This document shows, piece after piece, positions 27,092 to 35,762 of a stretch of 64,000 nt of DNA. Made by a program: the position numbers and the translations under genes. Each line of letters starts with the position of its first letter. Position 1 is the first letter of the stretch. The notes under the pieces are model-generated. The model worked only from the letters and a program-made list of their open reading frames with translations, was not told the origin of the DNA and ran no database searches. The DNA is from Nonomuraea glycinis. Lineage in GTDB: Bacteria; Actinomycetota; Actinomycetes; Streptosporangiales; Streptosporangiaceae. Location: the NCBI RefSeq assembly GCF_014646515.1, contig NZ_BMNK01000028.1, positions 32,872 through 96,871 of the forward strand, given 5' to 3'.

Positions 27092-28039
27092 ATGAACGGG
27101 GGTGGTCGTATGCTGCCTGAAGTTCATAGCTGGTTGCGGCGCCGCACGTCGAGCGTCGCGGACTGGCCGGTCGGATCGCTGGTCGAGGCCAAGGGGGATG
27201 TCAGCGTCAGCGTGGTGCTCCCGGCGCGCGACGAGCGGGAGACCGTGGGGGAGATCGTTCAGATCATCCGGCGGGAGCTGGCCTGCCTCGTGGACGAGAT
27301 CGTGGTGATCGACTCACGCTCCACCGACGACACCGCGGTGGTGGCCGCGCGGGCGGGCGCCGCCGTACACGCTCAGGACGACATCCTGCCGGAGTTGCCG
27401 CCGCTCGACGGCAAGGGTGAGGCACTGTGGAAGTCGCTGGCGGTCACCACGGGTGACATCGTGGCCTTCGTAGATGCCGATATCCGGAAATTTCACTCTT
27501 CGCTGGTGAGTGGGGTGCTTGGGCCTTTGCTCACCGATCCCACCGTGGCCTACGCCAAGGGCTGCTACGACCGCCCGTTCGACGGCGCCCCCAACGGCGG
27601 CGGCCGGGTCACCGAGCTCGTCGCCCGCCCGCTGATCAACCTGCACTGGCCGCTGCTGTCCGGCTTCGTCCAGCCGCTCGCCGGCGAGTACGCGGGCCGC
27701 CGCTCGGCGCTGGAGCGGGTGCCGTTCCTCACTCGATACGGGGTCGAGCTCGGGCTGCTCATCGACCTGCTGGACCTGGCGGGGCTGGACGCGTTCGCCC
27801 AGGTGGACCTCGGCTCCCGCGAGCACGCCCCGCAGTCGACGGAGGCCCTCGGCGGCATGGCCGGGCAGATCATGCTGGCCGCTTGGTCACGCCTGCGACG
27901 GCAGGGCAAGATCGAGTCGTGGCATGTTCCCTCGCCCTGCCTGGATCAGTTCCGGCGGGCCTGCGTCGGGCACGAGATCGTCTCCAGCGACATCACGATC
28001 GCCGAACGCCCACCGATGCTCACCCTCACCACCCACTGA
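27092..28039 (+). CDS. gpgS: Glucosyl-3-phosphoglycerate synthase
   Basis: 315 aa GT81-family enzyme. It transfers glucose from NDP-glucose to 3-phosphoglycerate, the first step towards glucosylglycerate and, in mycobacteria, methylglucose lipopolysaccharide. Seen: the nucleotide-binding start VSVVLPARDERETVGEI, EIVVIDSRSTDDT, the conserved GKGEALWKSLA, the metal-binding DXD in VAFVDADIRKFH, AKGCYDRPFD, and PLAGEYAGRRSALERVPF followed by GVELGLLIDL. Two starts are possible (ATG 27092 or 27110); the second has GGGGGTGG before it. In mycobacteria gpgS lies next to folP2, and a folP remnant is present 2.5 kb downstream. Confidence 0.93.
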   Translation: MNGGGRMLPEVHSWLRRRTSSVADWPVGSLVEAKGDVSVSVVLPARDERETVGEIVQIIRRELACLVDEIVVIDSRSTDDTAVVAARAGAAVHAQDDILPELPPLDGKGEALWKSLAVTTGDIVAFVDADIRKFHSSLVSGVLGPLLTDPTVAYAKGCYDRPFDGAPNGGGRVTELVARPLINLHWPLLSGFVQPLAGEYAGRRSALERVPFLTRYGVELGLLIDLLDLAGLDAFAQVDLGSREHAPQSTEALGGMAGQIMLAAWSRLRRQGKIESWHVPSPCLDQFRRACVGHEIVSSDITIAERPPMLTLTTH

Positions 28040-28189
28040 CCATCACCACCCACTGACCCGGCCCACCCTGGATCGCGAGCCACCCACCTGTCGCCCTGGG
28101 CCGAGCCACCGCTTGTTCCACCCTCGGCTGTTCCGCTTTTGGTCGTTCCGCCCTGCCTGTTTTGGTCTTGGTGTGGGTAGGGGGTCGGA

Positions 28190-28561
28190 ATGGCTTGCCG
28201 GATCACTGAATTGGTGCTCGACTGTCGCGACCCTGAGCGGCTGGCCGCGTTCTGGTGCGAGGTGCTCGGCTTCAGCGTGATCGAGCGCGAAGAGGGGGCC
28301 ATCGAGATCGGGCCCGCCGAGGGACCCGGTGGGCTGCAGCCGACGCTGGTGCTCAGCCCGTCCGACGACCCCAAGCTGCGGAAACTCCGGCTGCACATCG
28401 ACGTCAACGCCACCGATCGCGACCAGGACGCCGAGCTGACGCGACTGCTGGCCGCCGGGGCGACGCACGCGGACGTCGGGCAGAGCGGCCAGGAGCCCTG
28501 GTACGTCCTCGCCGACCCCGAGGGCAACGAGTTCTGCCTGCTGCGCCGCCGTGTGACCTGA
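28190..28561 (+). CDS. VOC-family (glyoxalase/bleomycin-resistance-like) protein
   Basis: 123 aa single-domain VOC protein. The first beta-alpha-beta-beta-beta unit reads RITELVLDCRDPERLAAFWC then EVLGFSVIEREEGAIEIGP. The second unit is KLRLHIDVNATDRDQDAELT, followed by WYVLADPEGNEFCLL. The metal ligands of the glyoxalase fold (His in LHIDV, Glu in GNEFCLL) are present. AGGGGG lies 5 bases before the ATG. The substrate is unknown. It stands alone between gpgS and the acyl-CoA dehydrogenase gene. Confidence 0.88.
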   Translation: MACRITELVLDCRDPERLAAFWCEVLGFSVIEREEGAIEIGPAEGPGGLQPTLVLSPSDDPKLRKLRLHIDVNATDRDQDAELTRLLAAGATHADVGQSGQEPWYVLADPEGNEFCLLRRRVT

Positions 28562-28575
28562 CCTTTCCGGTCGTA

Positions 28576-28591
28576 CCTACTGACCAGTAGG
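28576..28591. promoter_or_regulatory. TetR-type operator-like palindrome before the acyl-CoA dehydrogenase
   Basis: CCTACTG-AC-CAGTAGG is a perfect 7+2+7 inverted repeat, 8 bases before the GTG start. TACTGACCAGTA-type palindromes are common TetR-family operators in front of fatty-acid genes of actinobacteria. No TetR gene is nearby. Confidence 0.5.
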
Positions 28592-28599
28592 GTATTACC

Positions 28600-29835
28600 G
28601 TGTCGGAAATTTCGGGAAGTGACAACGTGAGCGGCTTTAGTCTTGATCTTGGCGAGGATGTCGCCGAGGTGCGCGGCTGGGTGCATACCTTCGCCCGCGA
28701 CGTCATCCGGCCCGCCGGCGCCGAATGGGACGAACGCGAGGAAACCCCCTGGCCCGTCATCCAGGAAGCCGCCAAGATCGGCCTCTACTCCCTCGACTTC
28801 TTCGCCACCCAGTGGTTCGAGCCGAGCGGGCTGGCACTGCCGGTCGCGTTCGAGGAGTTGTTCTGGGGAGACGCGGGCATCGGCCTGTCGCTCGTCGGCA
28901 CCGGCCTGGCCGCCGCCGCGCTGTCCGCCAACGGCACCCCCGAGCAGATGGGGGAGTGGCTGCCGCAGATGTTCGGCACCGAGAACGACGTCAAACTGGG
29001 TGCCTTCTGCGCCTCCGAGCCCGACGCCGGCTCCGACATCGGCTCCATCCGCACCCGCGCCACCTACGACAACGGCGACTGGATACTCAACGGCGTCAAG
29101 ACCTGGGTCACCAACGGCGGCATCGCCAACGTGCACGTCGTCGTCGCCTCGGTGGACCCCGACCTGGGCACCCGGGGCCAGGCCACCTTCGTCATCCCGC
29201 CCGGCACGCCTGGCCTGTCCATGGGCCAGAAGTTCGCCAAGCACGGCATCCGCGCCTCGCACACGGCGGAGGTCGTCCTGGACCACGTCCGCATCCCCGG
29301 CTCCTGCCTGCTCGGCGGCAAGGAGAAGCTGGACGCCCGCCTGGCCAGGGTCCGCAACGGCGAGCGAGCCGGCGAGCAGGGGGCCATGCGCACCTTCGAG
29401 ACCACCCGCCCCACGGTCGCCGCCATGGCGGTGGGCATCTCCCGCGCCGCCTTCGAGTACGCCAGGGACTACGCTGGCGAACGTGAGCAGTTCGGCCGCA
29501 AGATCGGCCAGAACCAGGCGATCGCCTTCCTCCTCGCCGACATGGCGACCCGCGTGGACACCGCCCGCCTGCTGACCTGGCGCGCCGCCTGGATGGCCAG
29601 GCAGGGCAGGCCCTTCGAGCAGGCGGAAGGCTCGATGTCGAAGCTGGTCGCGGGGGAGACGGCCGTCTGGGTGACGGAGCAGGCGATCCAGATCCTCGGC
29701 GGAGCGGGATACACCCGCGACCATCCGGTGGAGCGCTTCCACCGGGACGCCAAGATCTTCACCATCTTCGAGGGCACGAGCGAGATCCAGCGATTGATCA
29801 TCGGCCGCGCCGTCACGGGCCTGCCGGTGCGGTGA
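28600..29835 (+). CDS. Acyl-CoA dehydrogenase
   Basis: 411 aa, full length for the family. It oxidises an acyl-CoA to the trans-2-enoyl-CoA with FAD. Seen: the FAD/substrate motif GAFCASEPDAGSDIGSIRTR, WVTNGGIANVHVVVASVDP, the helical C-terminal domain with QFGRKIGQNQAIAFLLADMA, QILGGAGYTRDHPVERFHRD and the closing FEGTSEIQRLIIGRAVTG. The position where the catalytic Glu often lies (in GTSEIQR or upstream at the GYTRDHPVER loop) is normal. GTG 28600 is used here; GTG 28627 with GGAAG 8 bases upstream is an alternative. A TetR-like palindrome precedes it. Two hairpins follow. Confidence 0.93.
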   Translation: MSEISGSDNVSGFSLDLGEDVAEVRGWVHTFARDVIRPAGAEWDEREETPWPVIQEAAKIGLYSLDFFATQWFEPSGLALPVAFEELFWGDAGIGLSLVGTGLAAAALSANGTPEQMGEWLPQMFGTENDVKLGAFCASEPDAGSDIGSIRTRATYDNGDWILNGVKTWVTNGGIANVHVVVASVDPDLGTRGQATFVIPPGTPGLSMGQKFAKHGIRASHTAEVVLDHVRIPGSCLLGGKEKLDARLARVRNGERAGEQGAMRTFETTRPTVAAMAVGISRAAFEYARDYAGEREQFGRKIGQNQAIAFLLADMATRVDTARLLTWRAAWMARQGRPFEQAEGSMSKLVAGETAVWVTEQAIQILGGAGYTRDHPVERFHRDAKIFTIFEGTSEIQRLIIGRAVTGLPVR

Positions 29836-29844
29836 TGACACCCC

Positions 29845-29865
29845 GCGGCCGGACCTTCCGGCCGC
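29845..29865. terminator. Short GC stem-loop after the acyl-CoA dehydrogenase gene
   Basis: GCGGCCGGA (29845-29853) pairs with TCCGGCCGC (29857-29865) around a 3-base loop, 9 bases after the stop codon. It is probably the first of two tandem terminators. Confidence 0.6.
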
Positions 29866-29892
29866 CCAGCGATAGGTCTGCTGATATACGAG

Positions 29893-29930
29893 TGCGCCCC
29901 GCTCCTTCCTGCTGGGAGGAGCGGGGCGCA
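29893..29930 (+). terminator. Strong intrinsic terminator
   Basis: TGCGCCCCGCTCCT (29893-29906) pairs perfectly with AGGAGCGGGGCGCA (29917-29930) and is followed by TTTT. It is the clearest rho-independent terminator in the window and ends the acyl-CoA dehydrogenase transcript. It could also serve the convergent secreted-protein gene. Confidence 0.85.
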
Positions 29931-29994
29931 TTTTCGTGTTTGCGCAGTTAGTCCTGAGGCTCACGGACCACGGAAGCGAGAACCGCAGGAACGG

Positions 29995-30348
29995 TCAGAC
30001 GGCTTTCCACGTCGTGCACTGGTTGTTCGTTCCTGAAGGACGCCAGCAGAATCTGATGTCGGTGGGGTTGGACCGTAGGGGGTGGACCCAGCACAAGCTG
30101 CTGTACGTCGGCGCGTCATAGCGGATGAGAGTGCCGCCGCTGTACCTCACCGTGCCCCAGACGTCGGAATCGGGGTAGTGGCCGAGCATCCTGCAGACAG
30201 TCAGCTCCGTATGACTGGAGTTGATCTCCGCGTGGCCCCAACTGTTTCCCACCCTGACCGTGTGGGCTTGTGCGGGTGCGGCCATGGCTAGAGTCGTCGC
30301 GGCCGTAGCGATGGCTACTTGCCCAATCCGCATGATTTTCGTACGCAT
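29995..30348 (-). CDS. Small secreted Cys-containing protein, unknown function
   Basis: 117 aa from ATG 30348, with AAGGAG 7 bases upstream. The signal peptide MRTKIMRIGQVAIATAATTL ends AMAAPAQA, then HTVRVG. The mature part has about 88 residues with four Cys (TVCRML, SLCWVH, RFCWRP, QCTTWK), suggesting two disulfides, and is rich in Ser, Thr and Trp. The motif pattern is like small exported proteins of Streptomyces and Nonomuraea with no assigned function. Its codon use is less GC-biased than its neighbours. Confidence 0.8.
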   Translation of the reverse strand: MRTKIMRIGQVAIATAATTLAMAAPAQAHTVRVGNSWGHAEINSSHTELTVCRMLGHYPDSDVWGTVRYSGGTLIRYDAPTYSSLCWVHPLRSNPTDIRFCWRPSGTNNQCTTWKAV

Positions 30349-30728
30349 GGTCGTCTCCTTCATTCGATCTAACAGCGCAGACTCATGTCCGCATCTGCTG
30401 ACCCGAAGGTCGGGCTGGCTCAAGCCTTACCTCTGGCGAGGAACCGGGCGAGGGCGACAACCGGCCACTTACCGGACATTTGAACCACCGGTTCTCGTGG
30501 AGACCGCGGTCGGCTGGCGACCTGCTGCTGCTACCTCCAGTCGCTCGCCGCGACCGCTCGGGGCGACGGCGTCGAGGAGATGTGGATCGACCCCGGCATC
30601 GGCTTCGGCAAGAACACCGAGGACAACATCACCCGCCTGCGGCCGCCCTGCTCGACGCGGTCTGGGGCTGAGCAGCGGGCCTGGCGGTCTCGTCATCCGG
30701 CGGGCCCGCGTCTGCCTAGGGTGGGCTT
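30349..30728. other. Region with promoter of the secreted protein and a decayed folP fragment
   Basis: 380 bases without an intact gene. The left part holds the secreted-protein promoter. The right part (30523-30666) is a dihydropteroate synthase remnant, described separately. The remaining stretch before 30729 shows no ribosome site stronger than the context of that ATG. Confidence 0.5.
30523..30666 (+). pseudogene. Dihydropteroate synthase (folP-type) remnant
   Basis: The plus frame reads ...YLQSLAATARGDGVEEM then WIDPGIGFGKNTEDNITRLR, which is the diagnostic D-PGIGFGK-xxxN segment of dihydropteroate synthase. There is no start, no upstream pterin-binding region, and immediately after TRLR the frame shifts: the adjacent frame continues AALLDAVWG and stops near 30671. 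Only about 50 of the usual 270 residues remain. In mycobacteria folP2 neighbours gpgS, which is present 2.5 kb away, so this is probably the decayed local copy. Confidence 0.75.
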
Positions 30729-33700
30729 ATGCCTGTGCGTACGTGGGTGGTCGCGGTGTTCACCGACGAGGAGGGGGTCTCCCCGGCCGGTTCCGGGGTC
30801 CTCGTCGCCGATGGGCAGGTGCTGACCAGCGCGCACGTGGTCCCGGAGGACGGCGTCTGCTGGGTGTGCTTTCCCCTGTCGGACGACGGTTTGACCCTGT
30901 TCCGTGCCGAGTGCGCGGGCCGGCGCGACGAGGTCGGGGCCGACGTGGCGCTCCTCGTCCTGACCGGCCCGCAGCCGCCGGACGTGGAGCCGGCCCCGGT
31001 GGCCTGCGTGAAGGACGAGGTCCTGAAGGACTCCCCCTGGTCGGCGTACGGATTCCCGGACGGCAGCCCGTTCGCCACCCAGGCGGGCGGCACGGTCGGC
31101 GCGCAGGCCGGCTACGGCTGGGTGGCGCTGCGCACCGAGTCCCGCCACCCGCTCGCCCGTGGTTTCAGCGGCTCCGGGCTGTGGTCCGAGCGGCACCAGG
31201 CCGTCGTGGGGATGCTCGGCCGGTACGAGTCCACCCAGGGCGACGGCCTGGCCCTCACCCTGCACACCGTCGACCGCCTGCTGCCGCGGGCGCGGCTGGG
31301 TTACCGCGCGGAGCGGGCGGGGGAGCTGGCCATGACCGCCTGGGGCTGGTCGCTGACCGATGATCCAGAGGCGGGGCGGCACTGGCGGCCACGGGCTCGC
31401 GGGGTCTCCCGGGACAGCGAGCGCGGCCACCGCTTCACCGGGCGCGGCGAGGTGCTGAGCCGCATCGTCGCCTGGCTGGACGGCGAGCGGCCCGCCTACA
31501 GCGCGCTCGTGGTGACCGGCTCCCCAGGGGTGGGGAAATCGGCGGTTCTCGGCAGGATCGTCACCACCGCCGATCCAGCCCTCCGCGCCGGGTTACCCGA
31601 CTCCGACACCGCGGTCCGGGCCACACCGGGTTCGGTCGGCTGCGCCGTACACGCCAAAGGCAAGACCGCGCTGGACGTCGCCGCGGAGATCGCCCGAGCC
31701 GCGGGAGTGCCGCGGCCGGAGCGGCTGGAGGACCTGGTCGCGGCGCTGGACGCCGGCCCGAGGCTCAACCTGGTCATCGACGCGCTCGACGAGGCCGGCA
31801 CGCCCGCCCAGGCGCGGGAGCTCATCACCGGCCTCGTAGTGCCGTTGGCGGAGACCTGCCAGGCCGTGCGGGTCGTCGTGGGCTGCCGCCGCCGCGACGA
31901 CGAGGGCGATCTGCTGCTCCGGTTCGGGCGGGCCGGGGAACTCCTCGACCTGGACGATCCCGCGCTGTTCCGCGAGGCCGATCTCGCCACGTACGCGCTG
32001 GCCACCCTCCGGTCCGCGCGCGCCGACGACAACCCGTACCTGGAGGACGGGGCGGCCCGCCCGGTCGCCGACCGGATCGCGGCGCTGTCGGCGGGCAACT
32101 TCCTCGTCGCCGGGCTGATGGCCCGCGCGCACGGCCTGCACGACACCGTCGCCGCCGGCCCCGGCGAGCTGTCCTTCAGCCCCACCGTCGACGGCGCGCT
32201 GCGCGACTACCTCGCCAAGCTGGGCCCCGAGGCCGGTGACCTGCTGACCGCCCTGGCCTTCGCGCAGGCGCCGGGCCTGACCGTCGAGGTGTGGCGGACG
32301 GCGATCCAGGCGCTGTACGGACACGCGCCGGAACGGGAGGCGCTGATCAGGTTCGCCGGATCCTCGGCCGCCAACTTCCTGGTGGAGTCCGGGCGGACGT
32401 ACCGGCTCTTCCACCAGGCGCTCAACGACACGTTGCTGGCGGCCAGGGCGGAGTTCCACCCGCGCGAGGACGACGAGCGGGCCCTCGCCAGGGCTTTCCT
32501 CGCGTACGGCGTCCGCGCCGGCTGGGCGTCCGCCCCGGACTACCTGCTGCGCTCGCTGCCCCCGCACGCGGTCAACGGGGGAGTGCTGGACGAGCTGCTC
32601 GCCGTGGACGACCACCCGCTGCACGCCGACCTGATGCGGCTGATCCCGCTCGCGCGCGGCGCGGTCACCCGGCAGGGCAAGCAGCGGGCCCGCCTGCTCC
32701 GCTCCGTCCCGCAGGCGGTGACCGCCGACCCGGACGAGCGGCTGGGGATGTTGAGCATCGCCGAAGCCCTGGACGCCCTGGGGGACGCCTATCAGCGGAT
32801 GCCGCGCCCCTCGCCGTACCGGGCGATGTGGGCGCGGGCCGAACCCCGGCTGGTGGAGACGGTCCTCACCGGCCACGACGGCCCGGTCAACGGAGCCTGC
32901 GCCGTGACAGTCGAGGACCGCACCCTCCTGGCCACCGCCGGCGAGGACATGACCGTGCGCCTGTGGGATCCCGCCACGGGCACGCGGGTGCGCACCCTCA
33001 CCGGGCACACCGCGGGAGTCACCGCCGTCCGAGCGCTCACCTTCGCAGGCCGTACGGTGCTGGCCACTTCCGGCATGGACCGGACCGTACGGCTCTGGGA
33101 CCCCGCCACCGGCGCCCACCTGCGGACCTACCGGGGGCACACCTACGGGGTCACCGGCCTGTGCACGCTGACGGCGGACGGCCGCACCCTGCTGGTCTCC
33201 ACCAGCGACGACCGGACGGCCCGGATCTGGGACCCGGCCGCCGGCCGCTGCCTGCGCACACTGTCCGGGCACACCGGCGAGGTCACCGCGGTCTGCGCCG
33301 TCACCCTCGGCGGCCGTGACCTGCCGGTCACCGCGAGTCAGGACAGGACCATCCGCCTGTGGGACCCGGACACCGGCGCCTGCCTGCACACCTTCGCCGG
33401 CCACACCGAGGGGATCAGAGGCCACTCGCACCGCGTCACCTCCGTCTGCGCCCTCACCGTGGACGGCCGCACGCTGCTCGCCTCCACCAGCCGCGACCGG
33501 ACCGTCCGGCTGTGGGATCTGGCCACCGGCACCTCCCTGCACACCCTGACCGGGCACACCAGTGAGGTGACCCATGCCTGTCCCGTCACCGTGGACGGGC
33601 GCACGCTGCTGGTCACCACGGGAGGCGACAGGTTCGTCCGGATCTGGGATCCGGCGACGGGAGAGCCGGTCGGCAGCCTGGGCGGCCACACCGACGCGGT

Positions 33701-34682
33701 CACCTCCGTCTGCGCCCTCACCTCCGACGGTCAGCCCCTGCTGGCCACGACCGGCCGCGACCGCACCGTGCACCTGTGGGCGGCCGACACCGCCACCACG
33801 CACCGCCCGCACCGGACGCTCCCGTACGGGGTCACCGGCCTCGGACTGGTCAGCGCCGGCGACCGGCCCGCGCTGGTGACGACGGGCCGCGACAGCATGG
33901 TTCACCTCTGGGATCCGGAGACGGGCGAGCACCTGCGCAGCCTCAGCGGGCATATGTTCACGGTGAGCGCGGCCTGCGCCCTCACCGTGGACGGGCGCGG
34001 TCTGCTGGCGACCACCGGCGAGGACCGGACCGTACGGCTGTGGGATCCGGCCACCGGTGCGTGCCTGCACGTTCTCGCGGGACACGACAAGGGCGGCACC
34101 GCCGTGTGCGGCGTCCAGGGGATGCTGGTGACGGCCGGCCGCGACCACACGGTACGCGTCTGGGACCCGGCCACGGCCACCCTCCTGCGCACCATGACCG
34201 GCCACACCGCCGCCGTCACCGCGGCCTGCGCCATCGGCCCGGCCCTGCTCGCCACCGCGAGCCGCGACACCACCGTCCGCCTGTGGGACCCGGCGACCGG
34301 CCGGGCGCACGGCGTCTTCGTCGCGCACGAGCGAGCGGCGGTCACCGGCCTGTGCGCCCTTCGGTACGACCACCGCCCGCTCATGGTGACCACGAGCCGC
34401 GACCGGACGGCCGGACTGTGGGACCCGGCCTCGGGCGATCACCTGCGCACCTTCCGCGGGCACACCGACACGGTCACCGCCGCCTGCCCGGTCACCGTGG
34501 ACGGCCGCGCGCTGCTCGCCACTTCCAGCTATGACCGCACGGTACGCCTGTGGGACCCCGCCACGGGCGCGTGCCTGCGAGTCGTGCCCGTCCAGCACGA
34601 GGCTCTAGCGTTGACGGCGATCCCCGGAGGCGTGGCGGTCGGCCTGACCGCGGGCGTGCTCGCCGTCCGGCTGTCGTGGTGA
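30729..34682 (+). CDS. Trypsin-STAND NTPase-WD40 protein (predicted conflict/signalling protein)
   Basis: 1317 aa. Residues 1-190 are a trypsin-like serine protease with a complete triad: His36 (LTSAHVV), Asp72 (GADVALLVL), Ser149 (GFSGSGLW). Residues about 235-650 form a NACHT-like STAND ATPase with Walker A GSPGVGKSAV and Walker B LNLVIDALDEAG. From about 710 to the end there are at least 13 WD40 repeats, each ending in variants of VRLWDPATG and starting GHT, enough for two seven-bladed propellers. The logic is: the propeller senses, the NTPase oligomerises, the protease acts. Such proteins are predicted, by domain-context studies, to serve in antiviral or cell-fate responses. A Trypco1-like partner gene follows after 20 bases. 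Confidence 0.9.
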   Translation: MPVRTWVVAVFTDEEGVSPAGSGVLVADGQVLTSAHVVPEDGVCWVCFPLSDDGLTLFRAECAGRRDEVGADVALLVLTGPQPPDVEPAPVACVKDEVLKDSPWSAYGFPDGSPFATQAGGTVGAQAGYGWVALRTESRHPLARGFSGSGLWSERHQAVVGMLGRYESTQGDGLALTLHTVDRLLPRARLGYRAERAGELAMTAWGWSLTDDPEAGRHWRPRARGVSRDSERGHRFTGRGEVLSRIVAWLDGERPAYSALVVTGSPGVGKSAVLGRIVTTADPALRAGLPDSDTAVRATPGSVGCAVHAKGKTALDVAAEIARAAGVPRPERLEDLVAALDAGPRLNLVIDALDEAGTPAQARELITGLVVPLAETCQAVRVVVGCRRRDDEGDLLLRFGRAGELLDLDDPALFREADLATYALATLRSARADDNPYLEDGAARPVADRIAALSAGNFLVAGLMARAHGLHDTVAAGPGELSFSPTVDGALRDYLAKLGPEAGDLLTALAFAQAPGLTVEVWRTAIQALYGHAPEREALIRFAGSSAANFLVESGRTYRLFHQALNDTLLAARAEFHPREDDERALARAFLAYGVRAGWASAPDYLLRSLPPHAVNGGVLDELLAVDDHPLHADLMRLIPLARGAVTRQGKQRARLLRSVPQAVTADPDERLGMLSIAEALDALGDAYQRMPRPSPYRAMWARAEPRLVETVLTGHDGPVNGACAVTVEDRTLLATAGEDMTVRLWDPATGTRVRTLTGHTAGVTAVRALTFAGRTVLATSGMDRTVRLWDPATGAHLRTYRGHTYGVTGLCTLTADGRTLLVSTSDDRTARIWDPAAGRCLRTLSGHTGEVTAVCAVTLGGRDLPVTASQDRTIRLWDPDTGACLHTFAGHTEGIRGHSHRVTSVCALTVDGRTLLASTSRDRTVRLWDLATGTSLHTLTGHTSEVTHACPVTVDGRTLLVTTGGDRFVRIWDPATGEPVGSLGGHTDAVTSVCALTSDGQPLLATTGRDRTVHLWAADTATTHRPHRTLPYGVTGLGLVSAGDRPALVTTGRDSMVHLWDPETGEHLRSLSGHMFTVSAACALTVDGRGLLATTGEDRTVRLWDPATGACLHVLAGHDKGGTAVCGVQGMLVTAGRDHTVRVWDPATATLLRTMTGHTAAVTAACAIGPALLATASRDTTVRLWDPATGRAHGVFVAHERAAVTGLCALRYDHRPLMVTTSRDRTAGLWDPASGDHLRTFRGHTDTVTAACPVTVDGRALLATSSYDRTVRLWDPATGACLRVVPVQHEALALTAIPGGVAVGLTAGVLAVRLSW

Positions 34683-34702
34683 GCAGTGGTGAAGGGAACC
34701 GT

Positions 34703-34993
34703 GTGACGAACGTCGTCAGGTATCAGGTGGACGAGCACACCACCGTGGCCTTCGAGATCGACCCTCCGCCGGGCTACCAGCCCGCCGGGGCCAAGGCGGT
34801 CGCCGGCTCGGTCCAGGATGCGTTGGAGCCGGCCATCGAGGCCGCCCGCGTCGTGCTGGCGAAGATTAAGGAGGTACGGCCGGACGAGGTGCAGGTGAAG
34901 TTCGGGATCAAGGTGAGCGGGACCACCAGCTGGCTGGTCGCCAAGGCGGCGACGGAGGGCAACTTCGAGGTCACCCTCACCTGGAAGTCCTAG
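34703..34993 (+). CDS. Trypco1-like (CU044_2847 family) partner of the trypsin-STAND protein
   Basis: 96 aa from GTG 34703, with AAGGG 7 bases upstream. The sequence TNVVRYQVDEHTTVAFEIDP, a central helix LEPAIEAARVVLAKIKEVRP, and the ending DEVQVKFGIKVSGTTSWLVA ... FEVTLTWKS match the Trypco1 domain, named for co-occurrence with trypsin-containing conflict proteins. Its gene follows the trypsin-STAND-WD40 gene by 20 bases on the same strand, so the two form an operon. It may inhibit, deliver or be cut by the protease. No biochemical role is established. The last 17 bases overlap the convergent esterase gene. Confidence 0.85.
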   Translation: MTNVVRYQVDEHTTVAFEIDPPPGYQPAGAKAVAGSVQDALEPAIEAARVVLAKIKEVRPDEVQVKFGIKVSGTTSWLVAKAATEGNFEVTLTWKS

Positions 34994-35762
34994 GCGGGCG
35001 CGCCGGTGTCGCCGTGGGGCCGTCGTCGAGGCCGAGGAAATGGACGGCCATGGCCGCCATGCCGCCGGTCGGGATGGTGTGGCCGACACCGTCCAGGCTG
35101 ATCGCCTCCACCGCGGTGCCGTACCGGGTGCGCGTCCAGTTCGGCCGCGGGTGGTCGGTGGCGGTCGGGGTCCGGGCGAGGCCGTGGACGTCGGTCCACT
35201 GCTTGATCTCCTCGGTGAGGTTCGGGTAGCGCAGGGTGCCGTCCCGGGTGCCGTGCCACACCTGGATGCGCGGCCGTGGACCGTCGTAGCCGGGGTACGC
35301 GGCACGTACCAGGTCGCCCCACTGCCGGGGCGTTCTGGTGAGGGTGCCGTGGGCGCACGAGCGGTTCCAGCCGGAGCCGTCGGTGGCGGCGAAGCAGCCG
35401 AACGGCACACCCGCGAACGCGGCGCCCGCCTTGAACACGTCGGGGTAGGCGCCCAGCAGGACGTTCGTCATCATGGCGCCGGAGGACGAGCCGGTCACGT
35501 AGACCCGGTCGGGGTCACCGTTGGCGCGCTGCTGGACGTACCTGACCATGGACACGATTCCCACGGGGTCGCTGCCGCCGTCGCGCCTGAGCGCCTGCGG
35601 CGAGGAGACGTCGAAGCACGAGCCGCTGCGGGTCGCCGACGGGTAGACGACGACGAAACCGTACCGGTCGGCGAGGGCGGCGAACTCGGTGCCGGCGTGG
35701 AAGGCGGGGCCGGAGCCGGTGCAGTAGTGCACGGCCACCAGGATCGGCGGCCGGGGTCGCAC
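34977..35762 (-). pseudogene. 5'-truncated PHB-depolymerase/feruloyl-esterase-like gene
   Basis: The frame from GTG 35762 (261 codons) starts in the middle of the alpha/beta-hydrolase core: PPILVAVHYCTGSGPAFHAG. The triad is present (Ser in VYVTGSSSGAMMT, Asp in VWHGTRDGTLRYP, His in DGVGHTIPTGG). The signal peptide and about 50 or more N-terminal residues that the extracellular PHB-depolymerase family needs are absent. Upstream the frame runs only 11 more codons to a stop at 35793-35795. The break lies at the left flank of the TnpB element, so the gene was probably cut by that insertion or a related deletion. A functional short form is unlikely. Confidence 0.72.

Noticed and set aside
31593..34598. 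A 1001-codon minus-strand frame with periodic repeats opposite the WD40 gene
   Set aside because: The repeats are the reverse reading of WD40 repeats. There is no ribosome site or domain, and the plus strand is convincingly coding.
32930..34600. Regular DNA repeats suggesting a CRISPR or tandem array
   Set aside because: The periodicity of about 125 bases is that of WD40 codons in one frame, with divergent units and no conserved spacer-repeat structure. I see no CRISPR array in the window.
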